This document shows positions 1 to 12,675 of a stretch of DNA of 54,942 nucleotides, piece by piece. Source of the DNA: Ophiocordyceps camponoti-saundersi (nom. inval.) (taxonomy: Eukaryota > Ascomycota > Sordariomycetes > Hypocreales > Ophiocordycipitaceae). Numbering within the stretch: the first letter of the stretch is position 1; each line of letters opens with the position of its first letter. The stretch is from assembly GCA_003339415.1 (NCBI GenBank), contig PDHQ01000237.1:1-54942 (forward strand), in the 5' to 3' direction. The notes below the pieces were generated by a model, which saw only the letters and a program-made list of their open reading frames with translations, did no database searches and was not told the origin of the DNA. The translations under genes and the position numbers were made by a program.

Positions 1-1940
1 GTATAAAATAATAACCTTAGTTATTTATTTATATAATAAATATAATAAAATACTAGATTTTCTATATTATATTATAAAGTAGTTATTATATTTTTATATT
101 AGTTATTTATACCTTTATTATTTATTATAAAGAATAAAAATTATTATAAGCACTTATAACTTAATATAAGATTTAATATTTTTATATATTACCTCTTAGT
201 AGAATTTCCTAGTAAGGAGGTTTTAAGTATGTTTTATACTAAAATAACTCGCTAATAAGTTATTATAATATAATAGTAATAGTTTTTACTTTAAAGCCGC
301 TTCTTATAGTATTATAATATAGTCCTTCTAATAGATAAGACTATTAGAGTTAACTATTTAAAGACTTTACTTTCTTTATTAAGTTTTATTAAGCTTAGTA
401 GCTTTTCGGCGTTATAGCTAAAGATCTTCGCCTTAACTTCGCTATAGTAAAGTAAGGAGGGGAGCTAATATATTAAGCTTTAAAAGCTATTTTTATATTA
501 TTATATTTTTTAAAGTCTAGCTTTTAAAGCGTTAAGTTAAGCTTAAGGTTATTAAAACTTAATATAAAAAGTATATAGCTATTTTAAGGTAAGAGTTCTA
601 ATAGTTAATTTAGTCTAACGCTATAATATACTTAACGCGTAGTATATTTTTAACTATTTTCTTATATAAAGTATTTAAATTTTCTATTATAAGGCTTATT
701 TTAAGTATATATTATAGTTTTCTTAAGGGGCTATTAGTAAGGTTATTATAGCTTAGCTTATAAGAAATATAAAAATTAAAAAGTAATAAGTAAGTTACCT
801 AATACTATTAATAGTAGTTTAAATCTAATTATTATATAATTAACTATAAATTTAAGTAATTTAAGATTACCTTAATTAGAAATATTATTTTTTCTATATA
901 ATAGCGCTAATACTTAAAAGATTTTATAATAGTAAAGAATTCTTTTTCGGCTATTATATAATAAACTTTAAAGCTATTAAACTTTTATAACTAATAAGTA
1001 ATAATAAGATATTATCCTTAATTATTACGTTATAAGAGGATATTAACTATAGTAAAGTCTAATATATTAGTTTTAATATATATTTATATTTAAGGATTAA
1101 AATATATAGGTAAGGAGGCTTTAGTAAATACTTTTTTAATTTCTAGAAACGCTAACTATTAAAGCGAATTAAGTTTATATTAATTAGGTTTCTTACTATT
1201 TTCGCTTTTTTTAAATATATTAGTTAGGGGAGTAACGATATTAAAATATTAAGGAATAAAACGCTAGTAATAGTTATAAAAACTTAGGAAAACTTAAAAA
1301 TTATAAAAAAAGCGTAGCTCCTCTTAGTTTATAATTACTAAAATCTTTTTAAAATTTATTAAAATATTATCTATACTTATAATATATTTAAGAAACTTAA
1401 CCGCTTCCTTATAAAAAACGTATTTAGAATTATTTATATATAAGTTAGCTTTTTAAAATTTTACTAAAATCTTATAAAAAATATTAAGTATAATTTTCTA
1501 TTATTTTAAAATAAATTAAGATATTATCTAAATAAATAATATAAATAATATTAACTAAGGTTTTAAGTATTTAATTAATATAATATTAGAAAATTACTAA
1601 GGTATTTATAAAACTAAATAAAATAATAAGATATTTAAAATAATTATATTATAAGCAGAAAGCTATTTTCTATTTATCGCCTTTTTTAATATAAATATAA
1701 TAATAAGCATGCTAAAAGTTAATCTTAGAGAAGATTATAATACCTTAAACTTAGTTTATAATCTCCGAAATAAAGGGGAGAGGGTAATAATTTTTAATCG
1801 TTACTTTATTAAAACTTTAATAGTTTACGTAAAATTATAATTCCCTATCTTTTTTTAAAATAAAAAAGATAGGAGCGCTACTAAGATTCTAAGATTCTTA
1901 AATTTAACCTTTTCTAAAAGCGTTATTAAAGTATTCCTAA
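1..1940 (-). pseudogene. Gypsy-1 pol relic (reverse transcriptase onward), left part
   Basis: RIP-degraded Ty3/Gypsy polyprotein read on the minus strand. With stops read as mutated Gln/Trp codons, the RT N-terminus is clear: APIFFILKKDREL, then a relic of the VDYRGLNKVT motif and KNYYPLPFISEI near 1730-1830. The active-site relic YLDNILIYF (from YLDD) lies near 1515-1530. RNase H and integrase should follow towards base 1, but I did not resolve their motifs. The frame is interrupted at 1940 by LINE-1 and continues upstream (minus sense) at 15060. The 3' LTR would lie outside the window. Family assignment is secure; domain edges are approximate. Confidence 0.85.
1927..1940 (+). repeat. LINE-1 target-site duplication, left copy
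   Basis: TAAAGTATTCCTAA, repeated exactly at 15046-15059. Collapsing the two copies restores one continuous Gypsy-1 minus-strand frame, so this is a genuine 14-bp duplication rather than a chance AT match. Confidence 0.9.
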
Positions 1941-2029
1941 TAACCTTTTACGAAAACGGGATAGGACCCGTTACTTAATCTTTCGCTCTTTACTATATAT
2001 TTATTATCGAGAAGGAGTTAATAGCGCCC

Positions 2030-2160
2030 GCGGCGGCTTCGGCCGGGGCCTAAGGGGCAAGCAACGCGCTTATAATTATAGATAGGGGTGCGCGGGGACT
2101 AGGATAATCCCTATAATACCCCTAGTCCGGCTAAGGATAATATAATAATAATATTAGAAT
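2030..2160 (+). other. GC-rich 5' segment of LINE-1
   Basis: A short CpG-rich patch (runs such as GCGCCCGCGGCGG) just before ORF1. It keeps several TpG and CpA dinucleotides and stands out from the AT-rich flanks. It probably belongs to the LINE 5' leader. It shows no similarity that I can see to the start of LINE-2, so the two LINEs may be different families, or one may be 5'-altered. Confidence 0.4.
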
Positions 2161-3330
2161 AAGAGGAGAAGCGGAGTAAATATAGGACCTTTACGATAGT
2201 AATATAAAGGAAGTTTATAATAAACTAGCTATAGTAATACTTACTATAATATTCTCTAACGCTTAGAATATTATAGTAATTTTTAAAGCTAAATTTTATA
2301 AGAAATTCGTAACCCCCCTAAACTAAAATATTACTTAACTTTTACTTAAAATTACTAAGTTAATTAAGAAGATAGTTACTTAAGCTATATAGAAAATACT
2401 CTTATAAACTATTAGCCCTAATATTAGTTTAACTTAGCTATTATAAGCTTTTATAGCTATTACTAGTAATATAGTAATTAAACCTATCCTTAGTCGCTTT
2501 AATAAAGAAATTACTATATTTATAAAAGATATTATAATTAATATAGATACCTTATAGCTAACCTTATAAGAGATTATATAAGCTATAAATATAGCTTTAA
2601 AATATAAAGCTATATTAGCTATAAGATAACTTCTTAATAGAAACGTAATAATTATATTTTATTTAAAATATAAGAGATAAGTAAGATTAGTTAAGTAAAT
2701 CCTTATTATTTTCGGTAAAGAGGTAGTTTATAGCTAGAAAACCTTCTCTATTATAATAAAAGGAGTATAAGTAAGGGCCGCTTATAATAACTAAGATATA
2801 CTCTTATAGTAAATTAAGAAATATAATAAAGTTAATATCGCCTAAGTTTAAACGCTTTAGCCCCGTAATAAGGGAGCTATATATACTTATATTATCTTAG
2901 GAATTACTAATATAATAAATACTAATAAACTTATATAAAATAGCCTAGTTATAAATATAGAAATCTCCTATATAGAAGTTTATAATAATATAGTATAACC
3001 TTAATAATATTACTAATATTACTAATATAAGTATATAGTAAAATATTACTAAGAGTAGCTATATTATAAAATATATATAGCTATAGCGTACCCGGAAAAA
3101 AAGAGCGTATATCTAGCCCTTACTAAAACTAGTACTAAGAACTATATCTTATATAAGGGGAACTACGCTTTATAATCCTAAGATTACCTTATTATAAAAA
3201 TATACTAAAACTAAATATATAGTAATTACGTATACTAACCTTATAAATTTTAAGATTACTTTTAGCTTACTTAATCTTAAATTAATAATAGCTTTACTAA
3301 GGTTTAGTCCCGGAAGCGGTTACGCGTAGC
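2160..3330 (+). pseudogene. LINE-1 ORF1 (Gag-like, zinc-knuckle protein)
   Basis: ORF1 of Tad-like LINEs binds the element RNA. Here the C-terminal half is recognisable: a CCHC knuckle relic (CYQCYQYKHIVKYC with Cys mutated to Tyr by TGC-to-TAC) at 3008-3049, and a last knuckle of the C-x2-C-x3-H-x2-W-x3-C type near 3143-3190. This series of knuckles is diagnostic of the fungal Tad ORF1. The N-terminal start is unclear because ATG codons are mostly lost to RIP. ORF2 follows after a C-rich spacer (about 3460-3555). The same ORF1 architecture occurs in LINE-2 on the other strand. Confidence 0.8.
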
Positions 3331-3559
3331 CCTTATATAGTTATAAGCTATACTCCGCTTTAATATAAATAATAAGCCCGCCCTAATACCGAAAAGGGGC
3401 TAAGGCGGGAGTAGCGCTACTCCTAGATCTTATAGCGAATAAGGTAGCGGTAGAGCTTAGGGAACCTATCCTCCCCCTCCTACCCCTTCCCCTTTTATTA
3501 TACTTTTCTCCGCCCCCTCCCCCGCCCCTCTTTCCGCCCCTTTTTTTACCCTAATATAA

Positions 3560-6285
3560 TCGTAAATTTTTACCTCCTTTACTCTTAATAAAAATTAAAA
3601 CCTTTTTTTAAAATATATAAAAGCGTAATTATTTTATTTATATTATATTTTATAGCCTTATCGGCTATAATTTTATTTATTTATAGGAATTATAATATAA
3701 CTAATTTAGACGCCCTTTATTTCCTAATATTTTATTATATAAACTTATAAATTTTAGTAATTAAGTAATTTTCGATATTTATAAATAACTAGATCCCTTC
3801 TTTTAGATACTTTTTACTATACCTAATATAGCTTTTATCTTTTTTTATATTATATTTTTATTATAAATTATATTTATTTACTTACCCTTATTAGTAATCT
3901 AATCTAGCCCTTTTTTATAGTATAACTTTCTTTACCTTAACCTAACCCTAATAGCTACCTTTTTATATAGTAACTTTAACCTTTACTACTCCTTATAAAA
4001 TTATTATAAAAGGTCCTTTTTTAAAATAGCTAACTTCCTTAATTTTATAACTAGCCTTTATCTTAGACTTATTACGCCTCCGAGCGAAGTTACTTAGGAA
4101 ATATATAATAAATAAACTAGCACTATTAACTTAGCCTAGGCTACGCTAAATTACTAAGCGATATACTAAGGAAATAACCTTAACCTTATTAGCTTTAACT
4201 ATATTCTATAAGTTATCTATATAAATACTAACCTCCGCCCTAATACTATATTAACTAAAATTTAGCGCTCTTTCTATTTAGATATATTTACGGCTAAGGT
4301 ATAGAATTAACTTAAGCTTAAAATATACTATATTTTTATACCCGAAAACTTAAAAAGAGTAATTACCTTACTATATAAATAGCTAAAAATAATAGTAAAG
4401 ATTATAATATTATTATATATCCGTATATACCTTATAATATAAAACTAGTAAAATTAAGTAACGGCGGCTATTATAGTAGCTACTAAGTAGGCCCGAAAAT
4501 ATTAAAAAGCTAACCTTATTAACTCTTATTAGTAAAACTATTAGGAAGTAACGAAAGCGTAGAAATCCGCAATTAGCGCGGCCCGCCGTAGCGCTTAGCG
4601 CGATTTTTTCGATAATATCTTAATAAACTTAGTAATATTTTAAATAATAAAATATTAAGCCTAGCTCCGGAGCTAGGCCCCGCTAAAGCTTATATATATA
4701 CTAATATTATAAAAAAGCCCTAACTTAAACTTAGTATTTACCTTCTTAGATAAAGCGATTTTACTTAGCTAGTAATTCTTCCTTACTTTTACCGCCTTAG
4801 CCCCTCTTTTTATTTTAGATAAACCTTTCCCTTTTTTCTATATTAAATATTTAATTATTATTAACAATATCTACTTTACTTTTTTCTTAATCGCTTTATA
4901 AAAGTCCGCCGGCCTTAATAAAATCTTAGTTAGGTTCTTAAAAAGATATAAACCCCCCCTTATCTAAGTTTTCTAAAAAATCTTCTAAAGCTATATTAAT
5001 AATAGCTATTTCCTATTATAATTTAAAGCTTTTAATATTATAATTATCTATAAGGTAAGTAAATTACTAGCTATATATTATACCTTAGGTAAATATAAGC
5101 TAATTTCGCTCCTTAATATAATAAGGAAAATCTTAGAAATAATTATTATTAGGAAAATAGCGTTTATAATAGAAACGGCTAATATCCTCTTAAATAGCTA
5201 AATAAGTAATAAGCTATAATACTTTACTAATACTATAGTCCTTATATTTACTAAAACTATTAAAACTATCTAAAACTAAGGTAGTATTACCTCGCTCCTC
5301 TTATTAGACTTTACCGGAGCTTTTAATTATATTTTTTATAATAAGCTAATAATTATTCTTAATTACTTAGGCTTTCTTAAATAAGTTACGGTATTTATTT
5401 ATTCTTATTTTACCGCTAAAACTTTATAACTTAAGTTTAACTATAAGCTTAGTAACGCCTTCTTAATTTAATAAGGGGTCCCTTAAAAATCCTCTATATT
5501 ACCGGTCCTTTTCTTATTATATATATCCTTACTATACTAATATCTAAACTTAATAACTAAACTATTAATAATAAGCTTCGCTAATAATACTAATATACTT
5601 AATATTAAATATAATAAAGCTTAAGTATTTCTTTAACTTAAGCAGGTATAGTAAATCTATAAATAATAAGCCCTTAAGTATAAAATAACTTTTTAGCTAG
5701 CTAAAAATAAGTTAATATATTTTACGAAAATTAGAAAAGTAAATATAACTTAGCTTTAGCTTAATATAAAGATAGTATAGCTTATATAAAAAGCGAGACT
5801 TTTAGAGGTTTAGCTATATTATAAATTCTAATAGAAATCTTACTTTTTAAAACTCGCCGCTAAACTTAAGTACTAATACTTAGCCCTTACTAAGATTACT
5901 ATATCGATATAAGGTTATATATTATTAAAAGTAAAAAAGGTATATATTAAGGCTATTAGATTAGCGATTATATTCGGTATATCTTAGTTCGCCTTACTTA
6001 TATAATTAGGAGGGAAACTATATAGCTTTATTATAAAAGCGCTAGCTATAAAATAGTTTAAATACTTAAAGGTTATTATTAGAGCTTATAAAGCTACCTT
6101 TTTTTATTATATTAAAATAAAAGCTTTTATCCCCCCCCTTAACTTATACTTTACTTACTAAATAGCTTATATTTACTACCGCTTTTAATATATAAGTATA
6201 GTAAACCTTATCTATATTATAGTAAAGAAAGCCGCTAAGTAAGTTAGATATAAATATAAGGGGCGCTCCTATTAATAAAGATATT
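3560..6285 (+). pseudogene. LINE-1 ORF2, 5' part (reverse transcriptase)
   Basis: This should encode endonuclease plus reverse transcriptase for target-primed integration. The RT core is clear: SITSLLLLDFTGAFNYI at 5282-5335, a GVPQKSS-type motif, VLFLLYISLLY, and an active-site relic FANNT (from FADDT) at 5577-5591. Near 6075-6110 the fungal Tad motif RAYKATP is followed by the PPLNLYL block. The frame is then cut by LTR-X at 6285/6286 and resumes at 12676. The region 3560-4700 is where the endonuclease is expected, but I could not identify its residues. In-frame stops are numerous, mostly TAA/TAG at former Gln or Trp codons. Confidence 0.85.
6281..6285 (+). repeat. LTR-X target-site duplication, left
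   Basis: ATATT, matching 12671-12675 directly after the right LTR. Five base pairs is the normal LTR-retrotransposon duplication length. Confidence 0.88.
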
Positions 6286-6710
6286 TATTAGTTAGCCTTC
6301 GCTATTACGTAAGCGGGAGTTAATAGTAACTAAAGTTACTAAAAGTATATACTTCTAGTTCTTAATAATTATCTATATTTTATTTACTAAGGTAATTCCT
6401 AGTCCTACTTATATATAAAATATCTTTTCGTATATTCCCCCTTTTCTCCTTTATATACGCCCCTTTCTATACTCGATATTAGATCGAGTATAATTAAATC
6501 TTTTCCTAAAATTAATCTAATATCGACTAAGAGTCTATTAGAGCTCCTATCTAAAATACTATAATAAAAATACTAACGAAACTTACCTTACTTCCTATTA
6601 CTATACTTCTTTATAATATATTCTACGTAATACGCCCCTTTTTTTATTCCTATATATAGATCCTCCTCCTCCCTTATATAGATTATTATTATATTCTAGT
6701 ATTTCCTATA
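6286..6710 (+). repeat. LTR-X 5' LTR (425 bp)
   Basis: Begins TATTAGTTAG and ends TTCCTATA, the RIP forms of TG...CA. It is the same length as the right LTR. Differences from the right copy are nearly all C/T or G/A, as expected from RIP acting after insertion. Confidence 0.92.
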
Positions 6711-7699
6711 CCGGTAACTCTTTCTTTTTCGGGGAGAGTCGTATCCTCTATTTATAATATATTAAGCTATTTCTCCTTCCTTATAATAAAACCTTAGATA
6801 TAAATATTAAGTATATTTATATTAACTAAGCGTTCTAGCGCTTTATTAAAGTTATCTTTAATTATTATATCTACTAAGTTATTTTATCTATTAATCTAGC
6901 GGATCTCCTTAACTTCGTAATTCTCGTAAAATTCTCTTATTAATATAATATCGATTATTAGCCTCTTTTCTTTCGTAATATTAAGTTTTATTAAATATTT
7001 ATATAACGAATATAAGTTAGTATATATAATAGTTTAGATCGTACTCGATCTAAGCTCGGATCGAATTTATATTAATATTAATCTAATTAATATACTAATA
7101 TTAAATCTAGCTAATATCTTATATATCTTTAAGGCGAGGATAGATCGAGTTACCCTCTTATATTTTATTAAACTTTAGTAGATAATATTCCCGGTAAGAG
7201 TAAATTTATCTTTTCCTCTTACTTCTTATCTAAGTATAATAATATATCTAATTTACGAGGAAAGATTAGTATTATTAGTAAAAAAACTATTAGTAAAAAT
7301 ATATAATTTTATATTATCTAGCGGTATAGGAATATAACGTAGCCCTCTATTTTAATATTATTACTATTATTATAGTTACTTATTTAACCTCTTATAGTTT
7401 TTCTTATCTAGAGATTAGCGTTATATAGCGATAAAGAGGTTATATATAGCCTTTAGTTAGTAAATAGAAGTAATATAGGCGCCCCTAGCGTATTATTCTA
7501 AATATTATTATATAGTATTCGTTACGGAAAAGTTAATAGGCTAAATCTTAGTAGCTTAGCCTTTTTATCGAAAGTAGATCGAATTCGAATTAATATCGAT
7601 TCGAGATTTATTAAAATCCGCGGTATTACTAGCCTAAAATACCGTCTTAGGCTTAGTACGGAACTAAGTAATAGTTATATATTCTTCTTTTAATTATCT

Positions 7700-8440
7700 A
7701 AAAGCTTTAGTGCTAAGTATTAGGGTATCGTTAGTTTATAGGCCGACGAGGCTAAAACGGGCGCGGTTACTATATTTAACGAGGAGGTAAGCGTTAAATA
7801 TCGATATATATATTTATAGTTATTAAAAATAGTAATCTTAATAAGTACGAAACTAATAGATATTAGCTTTCGTAATTCTATATAATAGCTTAATAATATA
7901 AATAATAGTATTAATAAGGTACTGATTTTTTATCTTAGCTAGTAATATAGTAATAATAATATACTTAAGATTAGAATATAACTAAAAATATACTTATATA
8001 ATATCTTATAGTATAAGCTTAAAACTTACCTAGAGACCGGTAAGGGCGAGAGCTAATACTAGCTATTAGCTTACGCGCTAAATAATCGGGGATTACGTAA
8101 AGATTATATCTTTACCTTTATCGCTATAGCCGGCGATAATTAAGCGTAACTTTTTATAAAAGTAGTTAGTATTAGTCCTTTTAATTTCGCGGACTATATA
8201 AGTATAGAAAAGATATATACCCCGATACTTATCGGGGTTATAATATTCGAAGGAGAAAACGCTATAGCCGATAAAGTTATTAATTTCTTAGGTATCTAAA
8301 GCTTTAAAAAATTATCCTAAAATAATAATCTTACCTTTAGAATAAAATTTAAGTAAGAGTATTATATTATCTTTTTCCTTTTATATTATAAACGTATTAT
8401 TAGTAAATAAGTTATAAGGAATATATATTACGATTTATAA
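7700..8440 (+). pseudogene. LTR-X interior ORF relic 1 (unknown protein)
   Basis: A plus-strand frame reads through most of this stretch with stops only at likely former Gln/Trp codons, for example ADEAKTGAVTIFNEEVSVKY near 7740-7800 and NNRGLRKDYIFTFIAIAGDN near 8090-8140. It does not match any retroelement domain I recognise. It sits in the gag position (first third of the interior). The relic copy at 18211-20322 covers the same stretch, so this is a family-wide protein rather than a local insertion. Confidence 0.5.
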
Positions 8441-8495
8441 TTAAGGTATAGTTTAAAATAGAGAGGAAATCGGTTTAGTTATAAGGGGAGTTTAA

Positions 8496-8603
8496 CTCGA
8501 ACTTAAGGCGGGGCTTTTATATAAAGGTAAGTCCGAACTTAATTTAGGGCCTTTATACGGAGGTAAATCTAAACTTAATTCGGGGCTTTTATACGGAGGT
8601 AAG
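8496..8603 (+). repeat. Three tandem 36-bp units inside the LTR-X ORF
   Basis: Three units of 36 bp (12 codons), each holding CTTTTATA or CTTTATAC followed by GGAGGTAA or AAAGGTAA. The multiple-of-three period keeps frame, as in coding minisatellites. The relic copy near 20000-20035 has only one recognisable unit. Confidence 0.8.
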
Positions 8604-9119
8604 AAAAATAGCTAGATATATATTAAGCGAAATAATCTTAAGCTATAAGGAAAGTTAATAATAATATTATAGTTACGGATAGCGGTAAAAGTATATAGGC
8701 CGGTCTACTTACTAAGTTTTTTTTAAACGCGGACTTAGCTATTAAGCGGTAATTTTAGGATATCTAATATATCTAGTTTATTTTATATTAAGAGGGCGTT
8801 ATAAACTATATATTAAGTATAGAACTTACGTAAATTAGCTATAGCTTTTTAAATAGTAATAGCGCGCTTAAGCGTTAAAGGGGTTAAAGCTAAGTCTAGG
8901 TAAACCTTAAGGTATACTCCGAAAATAAGGAGCGTAGAGATAAGTCTATTAAGTTTAGTAATATCGTTAATAGCTTTAATAGCTATCTATAAGATCGAAT
9001 TACGCCTAATATCGTATTAAAGTTTATTCGATATTATATTATATACTTACTAAAGCGGAGTATAATATTATTTTATTTTCCTAACTAACTAATATACTTT
9101 AATAAAGATTTAGGTATAT

Positions 9120-9790
9120 ATAATTCTTAATATAACGGCTTTAAATCTAAATTCTTATAAGTTAAAGTTCTTACCGGCGTTATAATAGATAAAGTTTAGA
9201 AGCTTAAGGTAAGTATTAATTTAGATAAGCTTTAAGGTATTTTATATATTTTTAGTAAAGAGAGATAGTAGAAAATAGGCTACCTAGAAAGCTATTACCT
9301 AATCTATAGTATAAAAGATAGTATATTAGTTAATATATAGGATATTTACGATAATTTCGAAATTAAAATCCTTATTATTTTCTAAGCGGAACTTAAATTA
9401 TTAAAGCGCTAAGCTAGTAAGTTAATATTATTAGTAAATTTTAGATATAGCTTCGATAGCTTTAACGTTTATTTTATAGCTAGCTTAAGTAAGAAAGTTA
9501 TAGAGTTAAGAAACGCTTAGGTATCCGAAGTATTTATAGATTTAATAAATTTCTTATTTAGTTAGGTATATTACCGCTTCCTTAAATAGGGAGAGGAAAA
9601 ACTAAGGATAACCTTATTTACGAATAATAAGTACTTTAGTTACTTTATAGATAAGGTAATTAGAAATATTCTAAAAGAAGATTCTAAGTTAATCTATATT
9701 TATAAGGTAAAGGAAAAACGGTATTTATATAGGGAGGATATAGAAAGTTACTTTCCTAACTAAGGTCTTAATAGCTACGGATTCGAGAGA
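9120..9790 (+). pseudogene. LTR-X interior ORF relic 2 (unknown protein)
   Basis: A second plus-strand coding trace. Near 9540-9770 it reads in one frame with few stops, including RITLFTNNKYFSYFIDKVIR and LHREDIES-like text. The charged composition resembles a gag or capsid-like protein, but I recognise no family. Further open text continues near 10900-11060 (VKLILKEYAERLRRNIRDKS). Whether these are one polyprotein or several is not decidable because RIP has removed most ATG codons and created stops. Confidence 0.42.
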
Positions 9791-12245
9791 AGATATAGTT
9801 TATCTTTCTCTAAATTTAATATTATCTTAACTTATAGTAAATTCGTTAAGCGATAAGGAGGGGATTAAAGCTTATAAGGCTTCGAACTAAGATCGGCCTA
9901 AAATTAATATAAACGCCGCTCCGGTATTAATTAAGATCTCTTAAAAAGTTATTTATAAGTATTAGTCCGTTAAGATAAATTATATAATAAGTATAGTAAG
10001 AGGTAGTAATTTATAAAAATTATTTATAGTTAGGAAATATAGGTATACTAATTAGTAGAGGATTTTAGCGGTATAAGGAAATATAGAGGGTAATTTATTA
10101 ACTTCTATAACTTAGGAAGTATCTAAGAGTTAAGATAATTATATAAAGGCTAATATATAATATAGCGTCTCGGTTAGTTTAGAAGTTAGGAGCGTCTAGC
10201 CTTTATTACTATTATCCTCTAGTACCTTTTCTATTCCCTCGAATTCGGCGATATAAGCGTTAAAATTAATATAATTACCCGTAAATTTATAATAAGCTAT
10301 AAATAAATATTAAACTAATTATCGCTTATTTTTAATATATTTAGTTAACTAGTAATTAATTTTATTATAAACGAAATATTTACGGTTTTATAAGGTATTT
10401 TATATTAGATTACGGGCAGAGGTCCCTCGGTTATCTCCTCGATATTAGGTTAAACTTTAGTTAAGGGTTTTTTAATATTAGCGGTTAAGGTAAAAAGAGT
10501 TTAAGGGGGTAGATACTAAAGGCGGTTAAGTTTTAGTAAGCTATTAAATATATTAAAATATACTAAGCTAATAAGTTAGGGTAATTTTAAGTAATAAATA
10601 AAAGTTAGATATAAGAGATTTAATATTTTTAGCTAGTTTAAAAAGAGCAAATTTAAGTTTAGGAACGCTACGGTATATATTAATAAGTAATATCTATAAA
10701 AAAGTATAACCGGTATAATCCGGTTTAAGAGTATATTAGCAAAGATCTAATTTATTAAATAACTTTTATAGAATTTTATAAGGTTTATTATTAGGGAGCG
10801 AAGCGTAAATAAATAAGTATATAGTTATTATCTAATCCGTATAATAATAAAAGTAGTTAATATCTATATTAAAGTATTTCTATATCTAAAAATATATTTT
10901 ACGAAAAGTTAAAAATTATTTAATATAGTTTAGGTAATAGCGTTAAGCTTATCTTAAAAGAATACGCGGAAAGATTACGTAGAAATATAAGGGATAAATC
11001 TCTAAAGTATAATAAATATTTATTAGAATACGGATCTTATTATCTAAGAGGTTATATAGCTCCCTAATATATAAGGTATTTTTATCCTAAACTTTAGTAA
11101 ACTAGGTAATAATATCTATATTAATATATATATTAGTAAATTCGATAGGGGGAAAGGTAGTAAAAGTAGTAGCGTTAGGTATAAGTTTATCTTAGGAGCG
11201 AAGGGTCCTTAATAATATCCTCCTTCGATATTAATATAAGTTTATACCGATATCTAAACGATTATCTTAGCTATTAAGATTAAGCTTAGCTATACTTATA
11301 GATAAGTCTTTAATAAGGGCCTTAGGTAAAGATTAGGCTCTTCGGGTAATAGCTTTTAGATCCTTAAAGCGGTATAATATTAGTTCCTAAGTAAGTTAAA
11401 TCGTAGTATAGTAAAAGGGTAGTTTAGTTTAGGAAAGCTAAGTATCTAATATAAGGATAGTAGTCTAGGTATCTAAGCTAGGGCCCGGTTATAGTTACGA
11501 AGCTTATTTATTATTATAATTCTAGCTTATCCTTATATTAATTTCTAGTAGGAGTCTTTTAGGAATAATAAGTCTAGGTTCGAAAAAAGTTTTCTTATAT
11601 ACTTAAAGTAGCTATATCGGAGGTTTATCTAAGTTAAGAAGGTTTTTAAGTTCCTTCTAAGTAAGTTCCTTAGACTTTCCGATATATATTCCTCTACGTA
11701 TAAGTAGATTTTAGATAAGGTCTTTTATAAATACTTATCCCGTTTCCTAAGTTTTTATTTTCTAGCTATTAAAATATTATTAGAAAAAGTCGAAAAATAT
11801 AAGATTAGAGAGTTATTTATTACTTTTAACGAATAAGATAAATCTTACTATTATAAGTTTAACTATTTCTTTATTCTTATAATCGCTTAATATATTATTA
11901 TCCTATTAATTTAAGTTAAACTAATTCTAATATCGCTTCGGAATCTTAGTATATCCGAAAGCCTTTTAGGTTAGTTAGTTATAATATTTTAGGAGCTCGA
12001 TCTTATTTTTCGGTAATATACTTATTATTATAAGTAAAGTTTCGAACTAGCTTTAGATAGATATCGTAAAATATTTAAGTTAGTATCGTTAAGAGTTCTA
12101 AAAGAGGTCCTACGTAGCTTTATATTAACTTTCTAATTAATTATAACTTACCTTTATATAGTTACTTTCGTAAAAGTTTATTATTAAAGTTAATTATTCT
12201 ATTCCTTACTAATTTATAATTAACTAAATTTTAACTACTAATTAG

Positions 12246-12670
12246 TATTAGTTAGCCTTCGCTATTACGTAAGCGGGAGTTAATAATAACTAAAATTACT
12301 AAAAGTATATATTTCTAGTTCTTAATAATTATCTATATTTTATTTACTAAGGTAATTCCTAATCTTACTTATATATAAAATATTCTTTTATATATTCCCC
12401 TTTTTCTCCTTCGTATACGCCCTTTTCTATACTCGATATTAGATCGAGTATAATTAGATCTTTTCCCGAAACTAATCTAATATCGACTAAGAGTCTATTA
12501 GAGCTCCTATCTAAAATACTATAATAAAAATACTAACGAAACTTACCTTACTTCCTATTACTATACTTCTTTATAATATGTCCTGCGTAATGTGCCCCTT
12601 TCTTTATTCTTATATATAGATCCTCCTCCTCCCTTATATAGATTATTATTATATTCTAGCATTTCCTATA
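12246..12670 (+). repeat. LTR-X 3' LTR (425 bp)
   Basis: Direct repeat of 6286-6710 and the same length. It keeps four TpG dinucleotides at 12579-12594 where the left LTR has TpA or CpG, so the two LTRs were not mutated identically. Confidence 0.92.
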
Positions 12671-12675
12671 ATATT
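12671..12675 (+). repeat. LTR-X target-site duplication, right
   Basis: ATATT, identical to 6281-6285. LINE-1 ORF2 resumes immediately after it. Confidence 0.88.

Larger units (their letters stand above)
6286..12670 (+). mobile_element. LTR-X: complete LTR retrotransposon of unrecognised superfamily
   Basis: 6385 bp bounded by two 425-bp direct repeats and an ATATT duplication, inserted inside LINE-1 ORF2. The interior (6711-12245) has long plus-strand stretches that read as protein once RIP stops are ignored, for example around 7700-8400, 9480-9770 and 10900-11060. I could not find a YxDD-type reverse transcriptase, integrase HHCC/DDE or RNase H signature. It may be a non-autonomous element carrying its own protein, or a very diverged family. 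A second, more degraded interior copy lies at 18211-20322. Confidence 0.85.
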
